Shown: positions 1-13,399 of the stretch, piece by piece
Layout: every line of letters starts with the position of its first letter
Position numbering within the stretch: position 1 is the stretch's first letter
DNA from: Mnemiopsis leidyi
Taxonomy: Eukaryota > Ctenophora > Tentaculata > Lobata > Bolinopsidae
Assembly: GCA_000226015.1 (NCBI GenBank)
Contig: JH152969.1
Coordinates: forward strand, 83,338 to 104,266
DNA length: 20,929 nt
Direction of reading: 5' to 3'
The notes under the pieces: generated by a model
Database searches by the model: none
The model's input: only the letters and a program-made list of their open reading frames with translations
Told to the model about the DNA's origin: nothing
Position numbers and translations under genes: made by a program

Positions 1-38
1 TAGTGTAGTGTAGTTGTAGTAGTGTGTGTAGTGTGTAG

Positions 39-931
<893 letters not shown>

Positions 932-1647
932 GTTGTCGGAGGAGGATCTGCCAAATCGGAGACGAGGCATGAGTAGAGTGAAGGGAGCGATCATCAGGAA
1001 CACAGCACTGAGATGAAGTCCATGTCAGTTGCTTACTTACCTCCCTCTACTGTTTTTTGACGAAAAACATCTAATTATACGACAAGAACTCGAAAGTGTA
1101 ATATTGATTATTGAATTCACAAAGCGCTCGCAAAATCATATCAACTTACCCCACTATCAATCCTTGATGAACGCAGGTAGCGAAGGTCTCTTTCATGATG
1201 TGCTGCTGGGCAGCACCGTTGTCGTCAGGCTCGAATCCCATGTCCCAGGCCATGTAGAAGAGAAGAGCGGAGAATGCCCATGCTCCAAAAACGTAAAGTG
1301 GAAGCGTAACAATCGGGAAATACTTAGCAAAAATAAAGACAGTTTGGAAGTAGAGCTTCAGCAGCATTATTATCCCTGTGAAGTTGTTCTAAGTCAGAAT
1401 GATTACCACTGCAAGTACAACATTTGTGCTAAGAACTTATCAACCCGTCCTGTTATTCGGAATTTTTAATAGCGTTTAGGAAAAGTAAGAAAAATATTAC
1501 TAAAAACTTACCAAGGGCAATTAGTAGATAAGTAAAGCATGTTAAGACGATTCGAGATATCTCCTCCGATTGGTTGTCTTTATTAGTTATCAAGTCTTTA
1601 AACGTTGTGTTCAATGCGTTCAACACTTTCGGATCAAACTTTGCCAT
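932..1647 (-). CDS. Multi-pass membrane protein of unknown family, 3 exons, C-terminus unresolved
   Basis: Three minus-strand exons join with consistent phases: 1647-1512, 1375-1150 and 1007-932. Each intron has GTAAGT at its 5' end and CAG at its 3' end. The product starts MAKFDPKVLNALNTTFKDL and is at least 145 residues. After a hydrophilic, probably cytosolic, N-terminus of about 30 residues come hydrophobic segments at about 32-51, 57-90 (probably two helices) and 120-136. Between them is a polar, acidic loop containing GFEPDDNG. The visible end is basic then Ser-rich (PRLRFGRSSSDN). An upstream in-frame ATG lies at 1662, but an acceptor-like TTACAG ends only two bases before the ATG at 1647, which is why that start is preferred. 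Exon 3 ends at a perfect donor, so at least one more exon must follow. I do not recognise the family and assign no function. Confidence 0.72.
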
Positions 1648-1662
1648 TGCTGTAACGTGCAA

Positions 1663-2005
1663 GTTAAAAGTTTGAAGAATCTAATTGTCTGTAAATGTTT
1701 GTGATGATGGTCAATGAAACAGCTTCAGTAGTGAGATCATGATTTTTGACGGAAAATGTAAAACCTAATTAATGTAAAATTAAGTTAATTTTCCTTTAGC
1801 AGTCAAACAAATGAAGAGTTCATAAAAGCTAGAAAAACATATTCTATTTAAAAAGGTGACAAAATAATTGATAAAAATTGCAGTTAAATTAGAATTAACT
1901 TTCCATTCAAAGGATCTCACAAGTGAGAACTTTACCAACATGGATTGAAAACAAACAACACAAATTGCTTGGCATTTATGTCTTAAGAGGAGCAAAAATG
2001 CAAAT
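1663..2005. other. Short intergenic gap between TERT and the membrane-protein gene
   Basis: About 340 bases of AT-rich DNA separate the TERT stop from the next minus-strand gene. Any telomerase thumb domain continuing from TERT should start here. No exon in the TERT frame is visible, because that frame holds many stops. A 78-codon ORF in another reading frame is described separately. An acceptor-like TTTTTCTAG ends at 1829 on the minus strand, but joining to it from plausible TERT donors gives early stops. Confidence 0.6.
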
Positions 2006-2016
2006 TTAGCAGTCAT
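1780..2016 (-). other. 78-codon ORF overlapping the TERT 3' end in the +1 frame
   Basis: The ORF starts with an ATG inside the last codons of TERT and runs past the TERT stop by about 75 codons. It is rich in Leu, Phe and Ile. Two stretches loosely recall the start of the TERT C-terminal extension: a Leu-Arg-x-Lys-Cys word (LLRHKC), and NSNLTAIFINYFVTFLNR, which resembles the thumb helix of animal TERTs in the spacing of Asn-Ser, Asn-Tyr and hydrophobic residues. It is shorter than a normal thumb (about 150-200 residues), and the similarity may be chance in AT-rich DNA. It could be a degraded thumb, the continuation of TERT across an indel, or not coding. Confidence 0.25.
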
Positions 2017-3982
2017 TTACATTTATTTTGTTACCATAATAGAGTATTTCACTCATTCCATTCAAGTAGGATTTAGTTTTAAGTTCGTTTAAGAGAAATT
2101 TATACTTCCCATTTAGACAGTCATACATAAACTTGTCCACCTCTGTCTTGAGTGGAGATAAAAATAAAAAGTCATCAGTGGCAGACAGAAGTAATGATTT
2201 TACACTCACTTCAACATCTCTAAAAATGTAATTGAAATAAATATCACAAAGAAACTTCGAGATCTTAGAACCTTGTGGAATGCCCTTGTTTCTTCTGTAA
2301 AACTTTCCGTTATGATAGATAACTGTATATTCTAGGAATAACTTAATATTACTCTTGGTGAATTCCATGGAGTAAACTTTGTACTTGATGATTGTTATAG
2401 TACACATTTTGAATGATCTATCAAGACCTTTAACAATATCTTCAAATGATAGAGCATCGTTTGTCCTACTAGGTAAGGCCACAGTCTTAATATTAATTTT
2501 ACCAGTTTTATGGCACAACTTTTGAACTTTCACAAGATGATAAAAAGGGCTCCAAGGCAGCCAATTAAGTACAGCTATAAGCAGCTCTTTCAGTGGAATA
2601 TTGTCGTAACAGCTCTTGGCATCACATTGAAAAAAGTACAGTTTAGGCAGTTCTCCTTTTTGAACAAGTTCTGATTTAAAATTTTCTATTTTCCTTTGTA
2701 AATCAAACTTACCTTTGATTGGAGTAGGATGGTTCAAATTACTGCAGATATTTTTCAATATAGCAGCTGTTGGAACTAATTTGGCATTGACTGACATTCC
2801 GAGATTGATAGTACAAGAAGCTGTCTTGTTTAACATTGATATTAGTCTAAAGCCATGGCCACTAGTCTTTGGCTGTATTCTAATAGTGTAGACACCAAAT
2901 AACTGTTTTGATAATTGCAAATAGTCAACATATTCTTCCTCTACTTCAGAAAAATAGGGTGCCCACTCTCTAAAGCCTAACTCTTGTAACTCTTTCCAAG
3001 ACAGCTTGGAATAAAATTCAATTCTTTTGTTGACTTTTACTATAACAAATTCCTCTTTCAACATAGGGAAAATCAATTCTGTGATGATTAAGTAAAAGAT
3101 GCTGCTGATCACTTTTGGTCTGTTCATGAAGACTTTAAGAGAAGAAAATTTCATTTCATCAAATGGCAGCTGCATAAGAAATTTACTTTGAAACTTCTCA
3201 CTGTTTCTTATTAGTTTTAGGAGTTCACGGACAAATATCCTTCGAAATTTGCAAGTTCCAAATAGCTTCAAAGGAAGACATGATATGATAATTGAAGACA
3301 CGAATTTGCATACCTCTGGGCTATCTAATTTACTCAATTTACCTATACTCTCCAATCGAGTAAGGTCCTTCCTGTAGCCTGAGTTTAATCTTTCGCTGGA
3401 CATTGACTTAAATTTAGCAGACTTCGTCAACATTTTAGCCACATCAGAAAGGAGTAGAGACAATAACTTGGTGTCTTCTTGCGATAAAATGCAATCTTTG
3501 TTACAATGAAGTAGTCTAATAAGGTATTTATGCTGTTTCAATTTATCTAAACGTCTCAACTTTTGGAGTTTGCCCCCTATGTTTGTAGAATGTGTGATAC
3601 TTTGACCAGAGATAAGATTGAGACGAGTTATTTGCAATGCCTCAAAACTGCCACACTTGGGTATTTCATATGCAATATCAGTCAGTACTATTCGTAAGGA
3701 TCTAGAAGTTTGAAAAAATATTTCATAGTCAGCTAGCAGCCCATGAATCGTAACTGGTAGTACATTAATAATTATGTGATATATTTCTGTTTTTAGAAAG
3801 AATTGCCAGCGCAGCCGAAAACCATTTTTAATGGAGGTGTGGGATAAAGTTTCTGAACTCTTCTTTAGCAACATAATGTGATCACACATGGGATGCCCTA
3901 AAAGTCTGTGATCCCGGAACTTTTGCTTGACAAGGAACTCATAAAGGGAAAGACATTGTTGATGGTTCGGCCTCTGCAACAT
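2006..3982 (-). CDS. TERT: Telomerase reverse transcriptase (TERT), intronless, ends after motif E
   Basis: A 658-codon uninterrupted ORF. TERT copies telomere repeats onto chromosome ends from the telomerase RNA template. Domains seen in order: a C-terminal part of the TEN domain at about 50-120 (the LPVTI region); the RNA-binding domain with the QFP motif at 235-252 (LPLKLFGTCKFRRIF); the T motif at about 320-345 (FYSKLSWKELQELGFR); RT motif 1 at 365-372 (YTIRIQPK); motif 2 at 376-384; motif A at 449-463 with Asp454 (FQCDAKSCYDNIP); motif B' with KGIPQGSKISKFLCD from 566; motif C with the Asp603-Asp604 pair (ATDDFLFLSP); motif D at about 629-641; motif E at about 645-655. All three catalytic aspartates are present. 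The QFP and T motifs separate it from Penelope-like and other reverse transcriptases. The C-terminal extension (thumb) is missing in frame, and the TEN domain looks short. An in-frame stop lies at 4022-4024, but an acceptor-like CCTTCAG ends at 3997, so an upstream exon or trans-splicing is possible. An AATAAA lies within the last codons (2022-2027). Identity is secure; completeness is not. Confidence 0.93.
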   Translation of the reverse strand: MLQRPNHQQCLSLYEFLVKQKFRDHRLLGHPMCDHIMLLKKSSETLSHTSIKNGFRLRWQFFLKTEIYHIIINVLPVTIHGLLADYEIFFQTSRSLRIVLTDIAYEIPKCGSFEALQITRLNLISGQSITHSTNIGGKLQKLRRLDKLKQHKYLIRLLHCNKDCILSQEDTKLLSLLLSDVAKMLTKSAKFKSMSSERLNSGYRKDLTRLESIGKLSKLDSPEVCKFVSSIIISCLPLKLFGTCKFRRIFVRELLKLIRNSEKFQSKFLMQLPFDEMKFSSLKVFMNRPKVISSIFYLIITELIFPMLKEEFVIVKVNKRIEFYSKLSWKELQELGFREWAPYFSEVEEEYVDYLQLSKQLFGVYTIRIQPKTSGHGFRLISMLNKTASCTINLGMSVNAKLVPTAAILKNICSNLNHPTPIKGKFDLQRKIENFKSELVQKGELPKLYFFQCDAKSCYDNIPLKELLIAVLNWLPWSPFYHLVKVQKLCHKTGKINIKTVALPSRTNDALSFEDIVKGLDRSFKMCTITIIKYKVYSMEFTKSNIKLFLEYTVIYHNGKFYRRNKGIPQGSKISKFLCDIYFNYIFRDVEVSVKSLLLSATDDFLFLSPLKTEVDKFMYDCLNGKYKFLLNELKTKSYLNGMSEILYYGNKINVNDC

Positions 3983-4814
3983 GCCATAGATTTTGGCTGA
4001 AGGATATAGGTTGATATTTCTTTAACAATTGGGGGTACCAATCAGTCCACATAGTTGCAAACAAAATCGTAAATTACGAATAAAAAGCCATTTAAAGAGT
4101 ATAGGATAATTAAGGTTGACCGTTGACAGAATTATCTTTTTAAATCAAGTAACGGACAGGTTAAAAACTTCAGTATTGTGACATGGGGTCCAATATTCAC
4201 GTTAAACAATTATTCAAGGTCCAATATTGGTCCAATATTGAATAAGAAACCTAAAGATGACCGGCGAGCAAGACGTCTTCAGTAAGTACAAGAAAAGTAT
4301 TACTTTTTAGACAAAATATTACATTCAATAACACCAAGTGCCCTGTGATTAATGAAAAAGTCCAAATCTTATGGAATCCATTGTAATGCACAACAAGGAA
4401 CCTGGAACATCACATTTTTATCAATGATATTCATGTAAAGGCCGAGGACGTAGGGATACGTTTTTAGTCACATCGCACACGAAATAGTGAAACTCGTAAG
4501 CTCGAAAATGATTTTTGAAGCGTCTTTGTGATCGAATCTATTGTCATTGTACAAAATCAATCGAACATTGAATCGGCAATATTATTACCGGGCTCTCTTT
4601 TCATTTCCCAAAGCAACAAAGACTGAGGTCGACAGGCAACAATATCATTAATATATTCATATTACGTCTTCGTACAATCATATAAAAAGTGCTGAAACTA
4701 AATAATTTGTAGTAAATAATTTGTGATCATAATATGCAATAACCCAACAACAAACAAATCATTTCTAAAAACGGGAGCTAGCGTAAACAGTAAAGAATAA
4801 AGTTTCCCATCAAA
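3983..4814. other. AT-rich region upstream of TERT, no gene seen
   Basis: No ORF with recognisable content on either strand. The word GGTCCAATATT occurs three times between about 4188 and 4237. The TERT promoter, and possibly a 5' exon encoding the rest of the TEN domain, would be expected here, but I could not identify either. Confidence 0.5.
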
Positions 4815-5141
4815 ATGACTACGCTCGATTTCGGTTGCTCTTACCAGAACCCTTTTGCGCGCAAAGCGCGCGCCACTTCACACTTGACGAAATTACATTC
4901 GTCTACCGTTCTAACGAGCTGCGAGAGTCGAGTATGTCACCACGATAACGCTCCCAAAAGTGGTAGGGAATATTCTAGCTGCATAGAAAAAAATTCTTCA
5001 CTGGTGCTTACGCTACGCACAGCGTTTGCTATACCTCTGGTGGATTAACCATTAACGCGCGCAAAACGCTAAAGGCTAGGGCTCTGGTTAGAGTATCATG
5101 AGTATAATCGAGATTAGGCGCAAAATGCTGAAGTTAGATTG

Positions 5142-5212
5142 TATGCAGCAGCTCGCACCCTCCCGTCATTTTATTCTCTATACGCTTCGAATGAGGGCCC
5201 GACAAACAACAA
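5142..5212 (-). repeat. Dispersed repeat, ACGGGAGGGTGCG module, reverse copy
   Basis: Reads GCACCCTCCCGTCATTTTAT followed by TTCGAATGAGGG. This is the reverse complement of modules at 16330-16405, 16525-16600 and 16689-16725, with about ten extra bases between the ATTTTATTCT part and the TTCGAATGAGGG part. The same extended form, in the same orientation, occurs at 16083-16138. Seen directly by comparing the copies. Confidence 0.85.
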
Positions 5213-5731
5213 AGTCGAACAAAAGTTAGAGCAAAGGCTATGGTTAGAGCAAATCCATATGATGCGTAGCAGCTGCGCGCGTGGCGTGCTTGCTAAGCCA
5301 ACATAGCCAACAGCATGGCACTGTGGCTCGCGCCCAATTGTGAACTTTTGCTTCGCGCGTCCGTCCTAATTTCGCGCTTAGCTCGCACAGGGACATATAC
5401 GTCTTTAGCAAATTATAGCGAGCGCGTAAGCACCAGGTTAACAAGTTAGTTAGACCCAATGGTGCAGCTAACGTATCGGCCACGCTCTAAGCGTGCGTGA
5501 GCATCCGTCTCAGTGAGTGAGAAAGAAAGTGACCTTAATTGTTTGACGTAGCCTGACCTGCTGCAGCGAAGCAGCAACCCCAGCGAGCAAATCTCGCGGC
5601 GTGGCAGCAATGCACAAGTGACAAGGTGACCTCAGACATGTCCAAAGTTGGCCTTGGAGCTGTGCGCGCACGTCACGTACGGGCTAAGCTATTCTAGCAA
5701 CGTAATGGTACGGTGTTGCTCTAACCAGAGC

Positions 5732-5820
5732 TTGACGAGATAATATCCGTCTAACGTTCTAACGAGAGCAGCAAGCTGTGAGCCGCGCGCGTGAGTCGGG
5801 TTACACTTCGACAAACCAGA
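5732..5820 (+). repeat. Dispersed repeat, CGTTCTAACGAGAGCAGCAAGC module, plus copy
   Basis: About 89 bases running from TTGACGAGATAATATCCGTC through the GAGAGCAGCAAGCTGTGAGC part and GTGAGTCGGG to CTTCGACAAAC. A near-identical copy lies inverted at 16761-16845. Shorter pieces are at 16451-16520 (plus) and 4889-4935 (plus). Confidence 0.85.
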
Positions 5821-6305
5821 GCCCTATTGCGCGCGCGTTGCGTAGCAGCCGTGCGTGGCGTAAGCACCTGGTTAGCTGAAGTTCAATGGGTTACAGCATC
5901 ATGAAGTTCAACAGTAAGACAAATCAGACATCTGCAACTGATTTTAAACTAATAACACGAGACAAAACAATGATAGATATAGTTGACTTTATATTTAGTT
6001 GTTAGGCGTTATCTAATCATTTGTCATACAGTTGCCAATTAAAATTTTCTTTGAAGTTTTCAGGCACCTCTGCGCGGCACAACCACCCAAAAAAGAAATT
6101 TTGAGAATGAGAAAACAGAAAATGGGTCGCAACGTGAGGCTTGATTTTCAATTTTGCAAAATCTTCGCGGTATTTAGAAGAGCAGACTAATTTATTAATT
6201 TGACATTGTCGCGGTAACATCCAACTTTCGCAGCAAAGCTGAACGGGATCGTTTTGTTAAACGGTAGGCGGATATAATCTCATTAAATTTGACACCGCTG
6301 ACCGC

Positions 6306-6330
6306 AATAAATAAATAAATAAATAAATAA
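6306..6330. repeat. (AATA)n microsatellite
   Basis: About six units of the tetranucleotide AATA in a row, seen directly. It lies within about 700 bases of otherwise unannotated sequence. Confidence 0.9.
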
Positions 6331-6496
6331 CAAATAATGATGCCAGCATCATCACAACTAATCTCCAAATGTATCTTTAATATTTCATAGCAACATCAAC
6401 AATATCTCTTTGATCCAACTGTCTACCTTCTGTTAAATTGTATGACCAATGTTATGTGTTAACGGATGATGTGCGTCTACCGACTACCAATTCTTC

Positions 6497-6556
6497 GCCA
6501 AGCCAGAAATGCGTGAGAGCGCGAGTTGGCCTCGACAGTAGGTGATCAACCTACAA
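6497..6556 (-). repeat. Dispersed repeat pair with 16250-16309, inverted
   Basis: About 60 bases starting GCCAAGCCAGAAATG and ending CAACCTACAAG match the reverse complement of 16250-16309 with only a handful of mismatches. With the repeats at 5.1-5.8 kb this makes the two repeat-bearing regions of the window largely related in opposite orientation. Confidence 0.85.
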
Positions 6557-7283
6557 GGCAAATGGCAAGAAATCAATACATAATGTGTCTGTTACACACT
6601 TGTACTATGGTAAATTATTTTGACGCATGATTGTGTTACAAGAGTTATAAATTGAAATTTAATTGATATCTTTTCGTTGTACTGAGTATTCGATCTCATG
6701 ATATCAGATTATCGAAATACATCTCTTTCCCCTGTTATCGCCTAACAATCCTAGAAGTCGCTACATTTAATGCAACTTTATATTCCTCCACATTGATCAT
6801 TATTTTTGATGATCTCTCATTGCTGTTTTTAGTCTGTTATATAAGCTCCTAAGTATTACGGCCTAAACAATACGATCTTTGGACGCGTTGTTGGAACGGA
6901 TGATAACTGTCCACCAGTTTTAGCACTGATGTTTGCCGTAACATCTGGCGATTTTACCTGCGGAAGACGTGCCAGAAATAGATCTGAGTGGAGGAATATG
7001 TTTAATTACTTGAATTAGGTTGGAAAGGCAGTAAGTTATTAAGTTAATCTTCTACCCTATCAAGTTCATTAGGATTAACCTTCTTAACAATCCAATTTTT
7101 CAATACATTCAAAGAACATTCGTCTTTATGTTTATGAAGGCAGTGCATAGAAAGTCGAACTAAGGGTTAATTTTGAATTTACTACAGTGCCCATTAATTC
7201 TTATGTGCATAGGTTTCATCATTTGTCCAAAATACCCTACTTCATTAAACTCACTTGAAATACTTGAGTGTATTATATAATTA
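6557..7283. other. AT-rich intergenic sequence, nothing recognised
   Basis: No conserved coding segment, RNA gene or clear repeat was found on either strand. Confidence 0.5.
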
Positions 7284-7410
7284 GGGGTCGTTCACATATG
7301 ACGTCAGCGAATTTTCGGTTATTTTCACCCCCTCCCCCTCTGTCATCATTCGTCATCATGAAACCCCCCCCTGAAATGTCAGAGGTAAATTACCAAAATG
7401 ACATCATCCC
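7284..7410 (+). mobile_element. Transposon-end-like sequence (MITE fragment candidate)
   Basis: Begins GGGGTCGTTCACATATGACG, then a pyrimidine-rich stretch CACCCCCTCCCCCTCTGTCA with repeated ATGACATCATC and GTCATCAT words. GGGTCGTTCA followed by CCCCCTCCCCC is a layout I associate with widespread invertebrate DNA-transposon ends, from memory and not checked. No matching inverted end (CGAACGACCCC-like) is visible within the window, so this would be one end or a decayed copy. The 105-codon ORF reading through it (7268-7585) is a repeat translation. Confidence 0.4.
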
Positions 7411-7644
7411 CCTACTTCTTATATTACTGTGTATTAAAAATCCTATAACCATAAGCTACTTAGTCGTTTCTTATCTGGTTTATCATTATCATATTCTTGC
7501 TTTAAAAATTAACAGCTTTCAAATAAATGGAGCTCCATTTTTGTTCCCAAGAAGAGGCCCTGGTTCAAAACCCTTTTTGAGATGAATGAATTAATTGTAT
7601 ATCCAGAAATTTATAACTTCACATTTATCAGACCTTCCATGATA

Positions 7645-7810
7645 TGCATGAGATCGGGGGTTCGATTCCCAGATCTGCCAATGACCGGGAAACCGTGATT
7701 GAGGGTTTAATGAGGAGGGTCTCTGTTAAAAGATCTTGAATCTTCCAGGAGCCCCTTCAGTATTACTGTAACAGCCTGGGTACAGGTGTAACAATATACA
7801 AAAATTATCT
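7645..7810 (+). repeat. tRNA-derived SINE-like element, 3' tRNA half plus tail
   Basis: At 7658-7674 lies GGGGGTTCGATTCCCAG, which contains a perfect polymerase III B box (GGTTCGATTCC) in a T-arm-like setting. It is followed by an acceptor-like ATCTGCCA. A unique tail of about 130 bases follows, ending in an AACAACAACAACCCC-like run near 7810. No convincing A box lies upstream, so this is a 5'-truncated or diverged SINE, not a tRNA gene. A second copy of the T-arm/acceptor part lies at 7884-7918, directly before a tandem repeat. Confidence 0.5.
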
Positions 7811-7883
7811 CATTGACAACAACAACCCCATTTAAACATACATCACCACCGGTATTAATAATAATTTAACATAAACTGTATAT

Positions 7884-7918
7884 GCAGGAGATCCGGGGTT
7901 CGATTCCCAGATCCGCCA
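7884..7918 (+). repeat. Second tRNA-like T-arm/acceptor fragment
   Basis: CAGGAGATCCGGGGTTCGATTCCC followed by AGATCCGCC. The T stem forms with one mismatch around a TTCGATT loop, and a B box is present. It nearly duplicates 7650-7680. Its 3' end is the first nine bases of the 65-bp tandem unit that follows. Confidence 0.6.
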
Positions 7919-8066
7919 ATCCTAGAGGAGTGCGCTAAGGGTATTTGCCGATGCAATCGTCTTCGGTCGACTCAGATCCGTCAATCCGAGAGGAGTGCGC
8001 TAAGGGCATTTGCCGATGCAATCTTCTTCGGTCGACTCAGATCCGCCAATCCTAGAGGAGTGCGCT
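7909..8066 (+). repeat. 65-bp tandem repeat, about 2.4 copies
   Basis: Units start at 7909, 7974 and 8039, exactly 65 bases apart, each opening AGATCCG(C/T)CAATCC and containing GAGGAGTGCGCT. The first two go on through TTTGCCGATGCAATC and CTTCGGTCGACTC. The third is truncated at GTGCGCT (8066). Only a few substitutions separate the first two units, so the expansion is recent or homogenised. The unit begins with the tRNA-like acceptor end of the preceding fragment. Confidence 0.92.
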
Positions 8067-8071
8067 TTACA

Positions 8072-8123
8072 TGTACTTTATTGTTGCTACTTTGTACTAC
8101 TTTGTACTTTATTGTTGCTACTT
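8072..8123 (+). repeat. Short direct repeat, 31-bp spacing
   Basis: TGTACTTTATTGTTGCTACTT occurs perfectly twice (8072-8092 and 8103-8123), separated by TGTACTACTT, itself a partial copy. It directly abuts the 65-bp tandem array. Confidence 0.9.
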
Positions 8124-8650
8124 TGGTTCCTTATGGTAGAGAAAGTCAGAGAGCCTTAGGGGGAAAGGAGTTTTAAGGGAGCTTAAGGTGGGAAATGGCG
8201 TGTTGTGTGGAGTTAGGGAGCGCAAAAGCGCATTTATCTAAACTTGAGCTTTACCAAGTTTATGTAACCTATGATTCTTGTCAAGCTGTGCAGGCCCAAT
8301 TTCACTAGGCATTTCCTCCGTAAACCTCCGAAGTTCTTTCACTGGGTTTTTAAATCAGTTCTATTTCCCATGAGCGTTCCCTGATCCTTTTTAGTTCCAA
8401 AATCCCTCAGTTACATCAAAAGGCTTTGAATTGTTCTACCCCCTTGGCGTAACCTTACCACAGTTGTTGGTTGCAGGATGATTTATACCTTGGTTGGAGA
8501 AGCAAATCAATTTTATCTTAAAATTTTTGCGAGGAATCCACTGATTTCCTTGCAAGTACTTAGTCAGAAATTTTGCCAGTTAGCTTAATTGGCTATATCT
8601 TAAACATGTCATTTCTAATTGAAACTCCCTAAGCAAGAACCGTGGATAAG
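8124..8650. promoter_or_regulatory. Probable 5' region of TENT4, no specific element identified
   Basis: About 500 bases between the tandem repeats and the TENT4 start codon, with no coding content. An in-frame stop at 8630-8632 closes the reading frame upstream of the start. The transcription start must lie here or further 5', but no TATA or initiator element stands out. Confidence 0.35.
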
Positions 8651-13330
<4,680 letters not shown>

Positions 13331-13372
13331 TTTAGCTTTAGTAGTATGTAAAACAACCAAAAAAAAGTTTAA

Positions 13373-13378
13373 AATAAA
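13373..13378 (+). terminator. Candidate polyadenylation signal for TENT4
   Basis: AATAAA lies 43 bases after the TENT4 stop codon in an A-rich stretch. It is the first such hexamer on the sense strand after the stop. A cleavage site a few tens of bases downstream would give a very short 3' UTR; later hexamers could also be used. Confidence 0.55.
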
Positions 13379-13399
13379 AATTACCAAAAAAATCACAAA

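Larger units (their letters stand above)
4830..5880. repeat. GC-richer block of fragmented dispersed repeats
   Basis: Base composition shifts here from AT-rich to a GC-richer sequence full of GCGCGC words, unlike its flanks. It is built from recurring words such as GGCTCTGGTTAGAG, CGTCTAACGTTCTAACGAG, GCGTAGCAGC and AAGCACCTGGTTA, in more than one orientation. Several pieces recur, often inverted, in the 16.05-16.85 kb cluster of this window. ORFs crossing it on both strands (including 4815-5048 and 5244-5483) have no recognisable domains and share repeat sequence. It looks like nested or decayed non-autonomous mobile DNA; I see no transposase. Confidence 0.75.

Noticed and set aside
1029..1469. 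146-codon plus-strand ORF
   Set aside because: It lies antisense to the spliced membrane-protein exons, which have consistent splice sites and phases. This ORF has no recognisable content.
2006..3982. Penelope-like or other retrotransposon reverse transcriptase
   Set aside because: The QFP and T motifs and the TEN-like N-terminus are telomerase features. No endonuclease, terminal repeats or poly(A) tail is associated with the ORF.
7650..7680. Possible tRNA gene, from the perfect B box
   Set aside because: There is no A box, no anticodon arm and no 5' acceptor strand pairing with ATCTGCC, so only the 3' half is tRNA-like.
7909..8066. CRISPR-like repeat array
   Set aside because: The units are contiguous 65-bp tandem copies without unique spacers, in an animal genome.
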